From Actinoalloteichus_B caeruleus (GTDB lineage: Bacteria; Actinomycetota; Actinomycetes; Mycobacteriales; Pseudonocardiaceae), in NCBI RefSeq assembly GCF_000718005.1, contig NZ_JODV01000002.1: DNA of 64,000 bases, one strand, 5' to 3'. Positions 24,198 to 33,296 of the stretch are shown here, one piece after another (positions within the stretch are counted from its first letter, which is position 1; each line of letters starts with the position of its first letter). The notes below the pieces were generated by a model, which did not search any database, was not told where the DNA came from, and saw nothing but the letters and a program-made list of their open reading frames with translations. A program made the translations under genes and the position numbers.

Positions 24198-25136
24198 ATG
24201 ACCGTCGACACGGGACCCACCGGCACGACCCGGCGCGCGCCCGCCACCGCGAGTCCACCCCGACGACGGCGCCGCAACCTGACCGGGCTGCTGTTCGTGC
24301 TCCCCTTCCTGCTGGCCTACGCGCTGTTCCTCGGCTGGCCCCTGGTGGGCGGTCTGATCAGCAGTCTCACCGATGCCAGCCTCGCCAGCGACGAGGCCCG
24401 GTTCGTCGGCCTCGACAACTACGCGGAGGCGGTAGGCGACCCCGCCGTCTGGCAGGCACTGTGGGTCACCGTCAAGTTCACCCTGCTCAGCACCCCGCTG
24501 CTGGTGGCCGTCGGACTGGTGATGGCCCTGCTCACCAACCACCTCAGCCCCGGGCGCTGGCTGTGGCGCCTCGCCTTCTTCGCCCCGTACGTCCTGCCGT
24601 CCACCGTCGTCACGATGATTTTCGTCTGGATCTTCCAGCCGGACTTCGGACTGGCAGACGGCCTGCTGGCGAGCCTGGGGATCGACGCCGACATCGGGTG
24701 GCTGACCGAGCCGAACACCGCGATGATGTCGGTGGTCCTGACCACCGTGTGGTGGACGGTCGGGTTCAACTTCCTGTTGTACCTGGCCGGGCTCCAGGCG
24801 ATCCCCCACCACCTGTACGAGGCGGCCGAGCTGGACGGGGCCACCTGGTGGGACAAGCTCTGGCGGATCACGCTGCCGATGCTGCGTCGCACGACCGGAC
24901 TGGTCGTGGTGCTCCAGCTGCTGGCCTCGCTGAAGATCTTCGACCAGTTCTACCTGATGACTGGTGGCGGACCGGAGCACACCACCCGACCGGTGATCCA
25001 GTACATGTACCAGACCGGGTTCACCAACTTCCGCATCGGCTACGCCTCCGCCATCTCCTACATCCTGTTCGCCCTGATCCTGGTCGTCGCCGTCGCCCAG
25101 ATCCGGCTCTTCCGACCGCGCGAGGAGGCATCGTGA
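24198..25136 (+). CDS. Sugar ABC transporter permease, MalF type
   Basis: A 312-residue membrane permease with six hydrophobic segments and the ABC-coupling EAA loop (EAAELDGATWWDKLWRITLPML). It starts 14 bases after the binding-protein stop, with GGGGAGGGG upstream, and overlaps the next permease by four bases (GTGA). It would form the channel with that partner. No ATPase gene is here; actinomycetes commonly share one MsmK/MsiK-type ATPase among such systems. Confidence 0.93.
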   Translation: MTVDTGPTGTTRRAPATASPPRRRRRNLTGLLFVLPFLLAYALFLGWPLVGGLISSLTDASLASDEARFVGLDNYAEAVGDPAVWQALWVTVKFTLLSTPLLVAVGLVMALLTNHLSPGRWLWRLAFFAPYVLPSTVVTMIFVWIFQPDFGLADGLLASLGIDADIGWLTEPNTAMMSVVLTTVWWTVGFNFLLYLAGLQAIPHHLYEAAELDGATWWDKLWRITLPMLRRTTGLVVVLQLLASLKIFDQFYLMTGGGPEHTTRPVIQYMYQTGFTNFRIGYASAISYILFALILVVAVAQIRLFRPREEAS

Positions 25137-26050
25137 CCGTGCCCGAGACGGACCGGAGGGCCGACTCCCACTCCTCCGTCGGCCGGAGCGACGACGTCCC
25201 GCCCCCGGCGCCGCCCCGCCGCCGCCGACGGTTCCGCCCCGGCGCGCTGCTGCTGCTGGTGATCACCGCGTTGCTGGCGGCGCTCTGGCTGCTGCCGCTC
25301 GCCTGGGCGGTCCTGACCTCGGTGAAACCGGAGGCGGAGACGACCGGCATCCCGTTGCGCTGGTTCCCGACCGAGTTCACCCTGGACGCCTACCGCGCCG
25401 TCCTCGACGGCGGGCACTTCTGGCTGTGGCTGTTCAACAGCCTGTTCACCGCCACCGTCGTGACGGTCCTCGTGGTGATCCTCTGCACGATGGCCGCCTA
25501 CGGGTTCTCCAGGACCGACTTCCCCGGGAAACGGGCGTTGTTCGCGATCACCCTGGTCGGCATCATGGTGCCCCCGCAGGTGCTGATCGTCCCGCTGTTC
25601 GACCAGATGGTGCTGCTCAACATGGTCGACACCTACTGGGGCATCATCCTCCCGCAGATCGTCACACCCGCGATGGTCTTCATCCTCAAGAAGTTCTTCG
25701 ACGCCATCCCCCGGGAACTGGAGGAGGCCGCGTTGATGGACGGAGCCCGCCGCTGGCGGATCTACTGGCAGATCATCCTGCCCCTCTCCCGCCCGGTGAT
25801 CGCGGCGGTCGCGATCTTCACGTTCATCACCACCTGGAACAACTTCCTCTGGCCCTTCATCGTCAGCACCGACCCCCACTTCATGACCCTGCCCGTGGGA
25901 CTCGCGGCCATCGAGAACGGCTACGGCCTGCGGTTCGCCAGGGTCATGGCCTCCGCCGTCCTCGCCGGACTGCCACTGCTGGTCCTCTTCGTCCTCTTCC
26001 AGCGCCAGGTGGTCCGGGGCGTCGCCCACACCGGGCTCTCCGGTCAGTGA
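25133..26050 (+). CDS. Sugar ABC transporter permease, MalG type
   Basis: A 305-residue permease with an arginine-rich cytoplasmic start, about six membrane segments and the EAA loop (ELEEAALMDGARRWRIYWQIILPLS). The GTG start overlaps the stop of the preceding permease and is served by GAGGAGG. The first secreted arabinanase follows 49 bases after its stop. Confidence 0.93.
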   Translation: MTVPETDRRADSHSSVGRSDDVPPPAPPRRRRRFRPGALLLLVITALLAALWLLPLAWAVLTSVKPEAETTGIPLRWFPTEFTLDAYRAVLDGGHFWLWLFNSLFTATVVTVLVVILCTMAAYGFSRTDFPGKRALFAITLVGIMVPPQVLIVPLFDQMVLLNMVDTYWGIILPQIVTPAMVFILKKFFDAIPRELEEAALMDGARRWRIYWQIILPLSRPVIAAVAIFTFITTWNNFLWPFIVSTDPHFMTLPVGLAAIENGYGLRFARVMASAVLAGLPLLVLFVLFQRQVVRGVAHTGLSGQ

Positions 26051-26099
26051 CCGAGCACCACCCGTGTCCCGACCCCCTCCAGTGACAAGGAGCACGAAG

Positions 26100-27122
26100 A
26101 TGGTTGTCAGAGCCGCCGGCCGCCTCCGATCCACCGTCGCTCTCCTCGCGGTGACCGCGCTCGTCACGACGGGAGCGCCCGCCGCCGCGCACGCCGCCGA
26201 GGCTGGCGCCCCCGCGTCGTCCTCGGAGCAGGGCTACCCGCTGCCCGGCCTGGTGCGGGGCGACGTCCTGGTCCACGACCCGTCGATGGTCCGCACCCCC
26301 GAGGGATACCTGCTCTACTCCACCCACAACGGCATCGAGGTCCGGAGCTCGTCGAACCGGATCGATTTCGACCGGGTCGGCCCCGCCCTGGCCGAGGTGC
26401 CGGCCTGGGTGGACGACTACAACGACGTCCGAGGTGTCTGGGCGCCGGACGTCTCCCACCACCGGGGGACCTACTGGATGTACTACACGGCCTCCAGCTT
26501 CGGTTCCAACCACTCCGCGATCGGTCTCGCCACCAGCCCCACCGGGCGGCCCGGCACGTTCACCGACCAGGGCATCGTCATCTCCAGCACCGACGGGGAC
26601 GACTTCAACGCCATCGACCCCTCGTTGTTGGTGACCTCCGACGGGTCGTGGTGGCTCTCCCTCGGCTCCTTCTGGACCGGCATCCGGATGATCCGCCTCG
26701 ACCCCGAGACCGGGCATCGGCACCCCACCGACCGCACCCTGCACCACCTGGCCACCCGCCCCGACGCGCCCCACGCCGTCGAGGCGCCCCACATCCTGGA
26801 GCGGAACGGCTACTACTACCTGTTCGTCTCCCACGACCACTGCTGCAGCGGGGTCGACAGCACCTACCGCGTCATGGTCGGCCGGTCCACCAGCCCCACC
26901 GGCCCCTACGTCGACCGCGACGGCGTTCGGATGCTCGACGGCGGCGGCACCGAGGTGCTCTCCACCCACGGCACCATCATCGGGCCGGGCGGGCAGAGCG
27001 TGCTCTCCGACGTCGACGGTGACCTGCTCGTGTACCACTACTACGACGGCGCCGACCACGGTCGGCACAAGCTCGGGGTCAACCTGCTCGACTGGAGCGG
27101 CGGGTGGCCCAGTGTCCACTGA
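26100..27122 (+). CDS. Secreted endo-1,5-alpha-L-arabinanase (GH43), first copy
   Basis: A 340-residue GH43 enzyme that cuts the 1,5-linked backbone of arabinan. A signal peptide of about 34 residues ends at AHAAEA. Family landmarks are the catalytic base in VHDPSMVRT, GVWAPDVSHHRGTYWMYYTAS, the Asp of FNAIDPSL, VEAPHILERNGYYYLFVS with the acid Glu, and the HDHCCSGVDSTYR pair of cysteines. AAGGAG lies eight bases before the ATG. A second, related copy follows directly. Confidence 0.93.
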   Translation: MVVRAAGRLRSTVALLAVTALVTTGAPAAAHAAEAGAPASSSEQGYPLPGLVRGDVLVHDPSMVRTPEGYLLYSTHNGIEVRSSSNRIDFDRVGPALAEVPAWVDDYNDVRGVWAPDVSHHRGTYWMYYTASSFGSNHSAIGLATSPTGRPGTFTDQGIVISSTDGDDFNAIDPSLLVTSDGSWWLSLGSFWTGIRMIRLDPETGHRHPTDRTLHHLATRPDAPHAVEAPHILERNGYYYLFVSHDHCCSGVDSTYRVMVGRSTSPTGPYVDRDGVRMLDGGGTEVLSTHGTIIGPGGQSVLSDVDGDLLVYHYYDGADHGRHKLGVNLLDWSGGWPSVH

Positions 27123-27172
27123 GTCCATCCCGTTCCCGGGGCGCGGCCGGACGCGGAGCCCGGCCGCCGCCC

Positions 27173-27189
27173 CCTGCCCCCGGGGCAGG
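27173..27189 (+). terminator. Hairpin after the first arabinanase gene
   Basis: CCTGCCCC and its complement around a single base, about 50 bases after the stop codon. It may partly end transcription or protect the upstream mRNA, since the operon seems to continue. Confidence 0.4.
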
Positions 27190-27288
27190 CCGGCGGCACG
27201 TCCCGTCACTCGGGCAGGACCGGCCGGCTCACGCCGTGCCCGCATACTCCGCCGATCGAGCGACACCGCCACCCTGCCGGCTGACCGC

Positions 27289-27309
27289 GCCCTGCCTCTG
27301 CGGCAGGGC
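27289..27309 (+). promoter_or_regulatory. Second hairpin before the second arabinanase gene
   Basis: GCCCTGCC/GGCAGGGC perfect eight-base arms with a five-base loop, about 60 bases upstream of the next start codon. With the earlier hairpin it suggests differential expression of the two tandem enzymes. Confidence 0.35.
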
Positions 27310-27369
27310 CCCCCGACGCTGGGGGGACGAGCCGCCGATCCCGGCGGCGGGCAGGGTGGAGGAACGAGT

Positions 27370-28350
27370 ATGCGGTGGACGAAGGGACGCGGGCCCCTGC
27401 GGGCGGCGGTCGCGGCGGGCACGGTGCTGGTGTGGATGGCGGCGGCGCCCCCCGCGTTCGCCGCCTACCCCGGCCCCGACCCGGTCAGCGGGGACACCCG
27501 CATCCACGACCCCTCGATGGTCCGCACCGGTGACGGCTACCTCCTGCTGGAGAGCCACGGCAACCTGGGCGCGCGCACCTCCCCGGACCGGTCACGGTTC
27601 ACCCGCACGGACCCGGTGTTCCCGACCGTGCCCGCCTGGGTCCACGAGTACAGCGACGGTGACGTGTGGGCGCCCGACATCTCCTACCAGCGCGGCAGGT
27701 ACTGGTTGTACTACGCCGCCTCGACCTCCGGCTCCCGGAACTCGGCGATCGGACTGGCGACCAGCCCCACCGGGCGACCCGGCACGTTCAGAGACCACGG
27801 CATCGTCGTGTCCACCGACCTCGACGACGACCACAACGCCATCGACCCGGCGCTGCTGGTGGACCGGCAGGGCCGGTGGTGGCTCGTGTTCGGCTCCTTC
27901 TGGAGCGGTATCAGGATGATCCGCCTCGACCCGTTCACCGGGATGCCGCACCCCACCGACCGCACCCTCCACCACCTGGCCCGCCGACCCGTGGAACAGG
28001 CCGTCGAGGCGCCCTACGTCATCGAACGCGGCGGCCACTACTACCTGTTCGTCTCCTTCGACCACTGCTGCCGGGGAGTGGACAGCGACTACCGGATCAT
28101 GGTGGGTCGCTCGACCAGCCCGACCGGACCGTACCTCGACCGCGACGGCGTGCCGATGCTCGACGGCGGCGGGACCCAGCTGCTCGCCAGCCACGGCGAC
28201 GTGCGCGGACCCGGCGGGCAGAGCGTCCTGCGGGACGGCGATGTCGACCTGCTCGTCTACCACTACTACGACCGGGCCGACGGCGGCCTGTCCAAGGTCG
28301 GCCTGAACCGGCTCTCCTGGGATGACGAGGGCTGGCCCCTCGTGACCTGA
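27370..28350 (+). CDS. Secreted endo-1,5-alpha-L-arabinanase (GH43), second copy
   Basis: A 326-residue GH43 protein clearly related to its neighbour at 26.1 kb. It shares HDPSMVRT, VWAPDISYQRGRYWLYY, NAIDPALL, VEAPYVIERGGHYYLFVS and the CC pair of FDHCCRGVDSDYR. The signal peptide ends near APPAFAAY. GGAGG lies seven bases before the ATG. Tandem duplication is the simplest origin. The copies differ around the substrate cleft (NDVRGVW against SDGDVW), so product patterns may differ. Confidence 0.93.
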   Translation: MRWTKGRGPLRAAVAAGTVLVWMAAAPPAFAAYPGPDPVSGDTRIHDPSMVRTGDGYLLLESHGNLGARTSPDRSRFTRTDPVFPTVPAWVHEYSDGDVWAPDISYQRGRYWLYYAASTSGSRNSAIGLATSPTGRPGTFRDHGIVVSTDLDDDHNAIDPALLVDRQGRWWLVFGSFWSGIRMIRLDPFTGMPHPTDRTLHHLARRPVEQAVEAPYVIERGGHYYLFVSFDHCCRGVDSDYRIMVGRSTSPTGPYLDRDGVPMLDGGGTQLLASHGDVRGPGGQSVLRDGDVDLLVYHYYDRADGGLSKVGLNRLSWDDEGWPLVT

Positions 28351-28450
28351 CCGAGGACGGCCGACCGGCCGTGACGTGTGGCGGCCCGGGCCGCCAGGGG
28401 GTGGCCGCCGCCCGGCGACCACCCCCGCAGTGAACCGATGGAAGGAAGCA

Positions 28451-29971
28451 ATGCAGGACTCCGCCACCCCAGAACAGCCCACCGCCTCCCTCACCCTGGA
28501 CCCGGCGTTCAGCGTCGGTGAGGTGAACCCCCGACTGTTCGGCTCCTTCGTCGAACACATGGGCCGGTGCGTCTACACCGGCATCTACGAGCCGGACCAC
28601 CCCACCGCCGACGCGGACGGCCTGCGCACCGACGTGCTGGCCCTCATCCGGGAGCTGGGCGTGACGATGGTCCGGTACCCCGGCGGGAACTTCGTCTCCG
28701 GGTACAACTGGGAGGACGGGGTCGGGCCGGTCGAGGAACGCCCCCGCCGCCTGGAACCGGCCTGGAAGTCGACCGAGACCAACCAGTTCGGCCTCAGCGA
28801 GTTCATGAACTTCACCCGCAAGACGGGCATCGAGCCGATGATGGCCCTCAACCTGGGGACGAGGGGCGTCGACGACGCCCGTCGACTGCTGGAGTACACC
28901 AACCACCCCGGTGGCACGGAACTGTCCGACCTGCGGCGGCGGCACGGCGACGAGGAACCCTTCGACATCCGGCTGTGGTGCCTGGGCAACGAGCTCGACG
29001 GCCCGTGGCAGATGGGCCACAAGTCGGCCGAGGAGTACGGCCGGCTGGCGAACGAGACCGCCAACGTCATGCGCCTGATCGACCCGGACCTGCGCCTGGT
29101 CGCCTGCGGCAGCTCCTCGTCGGCGATGTCGACATTCGCCTCCTGGGAGGCGACGATGCTCGAACACTGCTACGACCGCGTCGACTACGTCTCCTGCCAC
29201 GCCTACTACCACGAGCGTGACGGCGACGTCGGCAGCTTCCTGGCCTCCGCCGTCGACATGGAGCACTTCATCGAGAGCGTGGTGGCGACGGCCGACCACG
29301 TGCGGGCCAGGGTCCGCAGCTCCAAGCGGTTGGAGATCTCCTTCGACGAGTGGAACGTCTGGTACCAGTCCCGCGAGGGCGAGGACCCCGGCTGGCGGGT
29401 CGCGCCCCGGGTCATCGAGGACGTCTACTCGGTCACCGACGCCGTGGTGGTCGGCAGCCTCCTGATCACCCTGCTGAGGCACTGCGACCGGGTCACCGCC
29501 GCCTGCCTGGCCCAGCTCGTCAACGTCATCGCGCCGATCATGACCGAGCCGGGTGGCCCAGCGTGGCGCCAGGCGAGCTTCTTCCCCTTCGCGGACGCGG
29601 CGCGGCACGGTCGAGGTCGAGTCCTGCGACTGGCCGGCACGAGCACCACCTATGAGACGGCGAAGTTCGGCGAGGTCGACCACCTGCACGCGACCGCGGT
29701 GGAGGCGGAGGACGGCGGCCTCACCGTCTTCGCGGTGAACCGGGACACCGAGAAGCCCCTCCGGCTCACCGCGGACCTGCGCGGTCTCGGGAAGGCCAGG
29801 GTGCTGGAGCACCGGGTGCTCGCCGACGAGGACCGGCACGCCACCAACACCCTGGAGAACCAGGAGCGGGTCGCTCCTCGCCAGGTGTCCGGTACGAGCT
29901 GCCAGGACGGGACCCTCACCGCCGAGCTGCCGCCGTTGTCCTGGAACGTCATCCGCGTCGCCGCGAACTGA
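28451..29971 (+). CDS. Alpha-L-arabinofuranosidase (GH51)
   Basis: A 506-residue intracellular GH51 enzyme that removes terminal arabinofuranose from imported oligomers. There is no signal peptide. The acid/base Glu is in CLGNELDGPW (residue 181) and the nucleophile Glu in ISFDEWNVWY (residue 300). The PGGNFVSGYNWEDGVGP substrate loop is intact. ATG 28451 is preferred over earlier GTGs because GGAAGGA precedes it and the N-terminus then fits the family. It closes the arabinan operon, and a strong hairpin follows its stop. Confidence 0.95.
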   Translation: MQDSATPEQPTASLTLDPAFSVGEVNPRLFGSFVEHMGRCVYTGIYEPDHPTADADGLRTDVLALIRELGVTMVRYPGGNFVSGYNWEDGVGPVEERPRRLEPAWKSTETNQFGLSEFMNFTRKTGIEPMMALNLGTRGVDDARRLLEYTNHPGGTELSDLRRRHGDEEPFDIRLWCLGNELDGPWQMGHKSAEEYGRLANETANVMRLIDPDLRLVACGSSSSAMSTFASWEATMLEHCYDRVDYVSCHAYYHERDGDVGSFLASAVDMEHFIESVVATADHVRARVRSSKRLEISFDEWNVWYQSREGEDPGWRVAPRVIEDVYSVTDAVVVGSLLITLLRHCDRVTAACLAQLVNVIAPIMTEPGGPAWRQASFFPFADAARHGRGRVLRLAGTSTTYETAKFGEVDHLHATAVEAEDGGLTVFAVNRDTEKPLRLTADLRGLGKARVLEHRVLADEDRHATNTLENQERVAPRQVSGTSCQDGTLTAELPPLSWNVIRVAAN

Positions 29972-30006
29972 TCCCGGTTGACATCCCTCACCGGGGACGG
30001 CTGACC

Positions 30007-30036
30007 CGTCCGGCCGGCCACCGCGCCGGCCGGACG
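30007..30036 (+). terminator. Terminator of the arabinan operon
   Basis: Perfect 12-base arms CGTCCGGCCGGC/GCCGGCCGGACG with a six-base loop, 35 bases after the GH51 stop. Confidence 0.75.
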
Positions 30037-30220
30037 AGGTCCCGGCCGGGCACCCACCCGGGTGGTGGCGCCCACAGTGAGGGCTGGTCCCGGGGAGCCC
30101 CCACCTCGGGACCACGACCAGTAGCGTGGCCCACTCACACGCGGGTCATCGGGTGGGGCCGGAGCGCCCCCGGCGTCGTCGGGTACGGCGGTCACACCCG
30201 CCAGACAGGGGAGGTCCGGG

Positions 30221-30850
30221 GTGGGAGCGGAGTGGACGGGGTTCCTCACCGCCGCGTTCCTGGTGTCGCTGGTACCGGGGGCGAACCAACTGCTCGGCAT
30301 GCGCAACGCGATCCACCACGGCATCGCCCCCGCGGTCGTCGCCGCCACCGGACGCCTGGTCGCCTTCGTCCTCATGATCGTCGCGGTCGCGTTCGGCGCC
30401 GGCGCCCTGATCACGTCCTCCGACCTGGCCTACACCGTGCTGACCTGGTGCGGCGTGGCCTACCTCGGGTGGCTGGGGCTCTCCACGCTCTGGCGGGCCC
30501 GTCGGGAGGGGATGGGCGCGACCCCGGCCCCGGACGCCGAAGCCCGCCCGTCCCGCTGGCGCCTCGCCCGCCGCGAGTTCCTGGTGGCCGCGACCAACCC
30601 CAAGGCACTGCTGCTGTTCACGGCCTTCCTGCCCCAGTTCGTCGACCAGAGCAGCGGGTCCGCGACCGCGCGGTTGCTGGCCCTCGGGGCCGGGTACCTG
30701 GTCGTCGAGTTCGTCGTCATGCTGCTCTACGCCACCGCCGGCGCCCGCATCGGCGCCATCGCCCGACCCGGTGCCATGCGGTGGGTGGACCAGGGGACCG
30801 GGGTCGTCTTCCTCGGCCTGGCGGGTTGGTTGGCCGCGAGCTCCCGCTGA
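30221..30850 (+). CDS. LysE-family amino acid exporter
   Basis: A 209-residue membrane protein of the LysE/RhtB translocator family, which exports amino acids or derivatives. The opening FLTAAFLVSLVPGANQLLGMRNAIHHG matches the family's conserved PGP-N first segment, although the second proline is Ala here. Six hydrophobic segments are seen. The mid-protein FLVAATNPKALLLFTAFLPQFV motif is typical. GTG 30221 follows GGGGAGG. It stands alone; no LysG-type regulator is adjacent. Confidence 0.88.
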   Translation: MGAEWTGFLTAAFLVSLVPGANQLLGMRNAIHHGIAPAVVAATGRLVAFVLMIVAVAFGAGALITSSDLAYTVLTWCGVAYLGWLGLSTLWRARREGMGATPAPDAEARPSRWRLARREFLVAATNPKALLLFTAFLPQFVDQSSGSATARLLALGAGYLVVEFVVMLLYATAGARIGAIARPGAMRWVDQGTGVVFLGLAGWLAASSR

Positions 30851-30912
30851 GCGGGCTCCCCGGGCTACCCCGGGACGCCGCCGGCCCAGGGCCGGGCGGG
30901 CCGGGTGGCCGC

Positions 30913-30966
30913 GCCGCCCGCCCTCGCTCCGCCGCCCGCCCTCGCTCCGCCGCCCGCCCTCGCCTC
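30913..30966. repeat. Three tandem copies of an 18-bp unit
   Basis: GCCGCCCGCCCTCGCTCC occurs twice exactly and a third time with its last bases changed. It lies between the LysE gene and the convergent SDR stop and codes for nothing I can support. It is probably slippage-prone sequence. Confidence 0.85.
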
Positions 30967-30988
30967 GTGGACCGGGACCGGGCACGTC

Positions 30989-31822
30989 TCACAGCGCGTG
31001 GCCGCCCGCGACCTGCACCACCTGCCCGGTGATCCACCGCGCCTGCCGGGAGGCGAGGAAGACGACGCAGTCCGCGATGTCGCTCGGGTCCCCCACCCTG
31101 CGCAACGGGATCGACGGGGTCACCCGCTCCACCAGATCGGCGGCGATCCAACCGGTTTGGACCGGCCCCGGGGCGACGGCGTTCACCCGCACCCCCAGCG
31201 GCCCGAGATCCAGGGCGGTCGCACGGGTGAGCGCCTCCAACGCCGCCTTGGACGTGCCGTAGGCGAGCTGGCCGGGGAACGCCCGGGCGGCGTCGGTGGA
31301 GATGTTGACCACCGCCGGAAGCCACTCCTGGGCCTCGGGCCCGGTCGGACTGCCGGCACCGCCGGTCCCGTGCCGCCGCGCCAACTCCGAGATGAGCAGC
31401 GCGGGCGCGTGCACGTTCACCCGGTAGGTCCGGTCCAGCACACCATCGGTGAGCTCGGTGACGAGGTCGGGACTTTCGCAGTGCGCGGCGTTGTTGACCA
31501 GGACCTCCACCGGCCCCAGCCTGTCCGCCACGGCGTCGAGGAGCGCTCGCGGGCCTCCGGGAGCTCCGAGATCGGCCGGGAACGTCGCCGCCGCCCCCGC
31601 GCCGGCGTGGATCAACCGGTCGACCAGCTCCTCCGCCGCGTCCGCGCCTCCCGGCGTGTGCTCGAACCGCACACCCGGCGGCGGCGCGCTCGCGGTGCCA
31701 GGGTGGTGGTGCACGGCGATCCGAGCCCCCTGCGCCGCGAAGGCGAGCGCGGTCGCCGCGCCGATCCCCCGGTCAGCTCCCGTCACCAGGACGACGGTGT
31801 CCGTCAGGCCAGTATCGATCAT
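30989..31822 (-). CDS. Short-chain dehydrogenase/reductase
   Basis: A 277-residue classical SDR. The cofactor site is TGADRGIGAA (residues 15-24), with NNAAH in the middle, the catalytic Ser in NISTDAA and the YGTSK tetrad residues in LAYGTSKAALEALTRA. The C-terminus GQVVQVAGGHAL is typical of the 3-oxoacyl-ACP-reductase-like branch. The segment after the first helix is longer and Pro-rich. The substrate is unknown. GAGGA lies seven bases before the ATG. Confidence 0.92.
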   Translation of the reverse strand: MIDTGLTDTVVLVTGADRGIGAATALAFAAQGARIAVHHHPGTASAPPPGVRFEHTPGGADAAEELVDRLIHAGAGAAATFPADLGAPGGPRALLDAVADRLGPVEVLVNNAAHCESPDLVTELTDGVLDRTYRVNVHAPALLISELARRHGTGGAGSPTGPEAQEWLPAVVNISTDAARAFPGQLAYGTSKAALEALTRATALDLGPLGVRVNAVAPGPVQTGWIAADLVERVTPSIPLRRVGDPSDIADCVVFLASRQARWITGQVVQVAGGHAL

Positions 31823-32029
31823 GGGGGCATCCTCGGACGCCGCCTCCGTTCACGCCACCGCGTTTCCCGGTCGGCCACGCCTCCGGTCCGACGCCCCGCG
31901 AACCCGGGGGCCGGTGCCCAGGACCCGCCAGCGGTCGCGCCGGACCCGTGACTGGCGGGCGGGCCGATCGGGCGGCCGACGTGCCCTCCACCGCCCCGCC
32001 GGAAGTCCGGCTTCGGGCACCATGATCGG

Positions 32030-33070
32030 ATGTCCCATTCCCCACAGCCAGCGCACCCCGCCGACCCGGTCCGACCGGCCCCCGGCGACCAGCGCCTCAC
32101 CCGGTTCCTCCCCGAGGACGAGGACCCGGCGTTACTCCCGCCCGAACTGGAACGGCTCGTCCACGGGCTCGCGGGCGCCGCGCCCGGGAGCGGAGCGGTC
32201 GGCGAGCTCCTCTCCGGGCGCGACGACACCGACAGCGCCAGCGTCCTGCGGTGGGCCACCAACCACACCCTGGCCAGTTCCACCCGGGTCCTACCGCCCG
32301 TCCTGGACGACCCCTACGACTGGGGCTGCGTCGCGGCCGCCCACGCGTTCTCCCCGGTGTACGCGACCGGCGGCCGCCCGGTGCTCGCCGTGAACCTGCT
32401 GGGCTGGCCGAAAGCCCTGCCCGCCGACCAGGCGGCGCAACTCCTCCAGGGGGGGCTGGACGTGGCACGCGACGCCGGCTGCCAGCTCGGTGGCACCCAC
32501 CCCCTCGGCGACGACCGCCCCGCCTACGGCCTGTCCGTGACCGGCGCGGGGCGCCCCGACGCCGTCCTCGGCACCGACGCGGGCGTGGCAGGGATGCCGC
32601 TCACCCTGACCAAACCCCTGGGCAGCGGGGTGCTGACCCGACGGCACCGGGCGACCGGCGAGTACTTCCCGCAGGCCGTGGCGAGCATGACCGCCCTCAA
32701 CCACCGGGCAGCTGAGGAAGCCCTCGCGAACGGCGCCAGGGGAGCCGTCGAGGTGGGTGACTACGGCCTGCTCGGCCATGCCTACCTGCTGGCGCGGGCG
32801 AGCGGCGTGACCGTGGTCCTCGACTCGGCTGCCCTCCCGTTCCTGGACGGCGCGCGGACCAGCCCGGCGCACGCGGACTGCCCCCGCGCGCGACGCGTCC
32901 TGGGGTGGCTGGGACAGCACCTGGTGGCCGACGGCCTGCCGGAGGAGGACGCCCTGCTCCTCGCCGACCCGCAGATCTCGGGTGGGCTGCTGGTGGCGGG
33001 GGAGGTCCCCGGCTTCCCGGTGGTGGGCGAACTCCTGCCGCGCGGGGAGGAGGCGGTGGCGATCCGCTGA
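32030..33070 (+). CDS. SelD-like (selenide, water dikinase family) protein without the catalytic Cys/Lys
   Basis: SelD makes selenophosphate from selenide and ATP. This 346-residue protein keeps much of the fold: DDPYDWGCVAAAHAFSPVYATGGRPVLAVNLLGWP, LTLTKPLGSGVLT, the DYGLLGHAY glycine motif and ADPQISGGLLVA. At the N-terminus, where SelD has a GCGCK-type loop with the reactive Cys or Sec and an essential Lys, the sequence reads RLTRFLPEDEDPALLPPELE. Both residues are therefore missing, and the next acidic motif (DDAAV) is altered to DDTDSA. No selA, selB or selenocysteine tRNA is in the window. It may have another AIR-synthase-like activity. The start at ATG 32030 has a weak ribosome site. 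Confidence 0.75.
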   Translation: MSHSPQPAHPADPVRPAPGDQRLTRFLPEDEDPALLPPELERLVHGLAGAAPGSGAVGELLSGRDDTDSASVLRWATNHTLASSTRVLPPVLDDPYDWGCVAAAHAFSPVYATGGRPVLAVNLLGWPKALPADQAAQLLQGGLDVARDAGCQLGGTHPLGDDRPAYGLSVTGAGRPDAVLGTDAGVAGMPLTLTKPLGSGVLTRRHRATGEYFPQAVASMTALNHRAAEEALANGARGAVEVGDYGLLGHAYLLARASGVTVVLDSAALPFLDGARTSPAHADCPRARRVLGWLGQHLVADGLPEEDALLLADPQISGGLLVAGEVPGFPVVGELLPRGEEAVAIR

Positions 33071-33296
33071 CGTCGACCGCCGCCACCCCGCCCACCAGGG
33101 ACCGGCGAGCACCCGGGTGCGACGCCGCCCCCCACCGGGGCGGGACCGGCTCCCCCGGCGCGGGGTGGCGGCACCGCCCACCGCTCCGCCGTGTGCCCAC
33201 CTCCCCCGGTGGGTACACCCCGAGCACGGGGCCGCCCACGACCGGGCCAGGCCCCGCACCGGAAGGACGCGACGAGGCGGCCAGTGGAGGACGAGC

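Noticed and set aside
30913..30966. Tandem repeats as a CRISPR array
   Set aside because: Units are 18 bases in direct contact, with no spacers and no cas genes.
33071..33296. Selenocysteine tRNA next to the SelD-like gene
   Set aside because: I looked for a T-loop GGTTCGA-type pattern and paired arms in both flanking gaps and found none.
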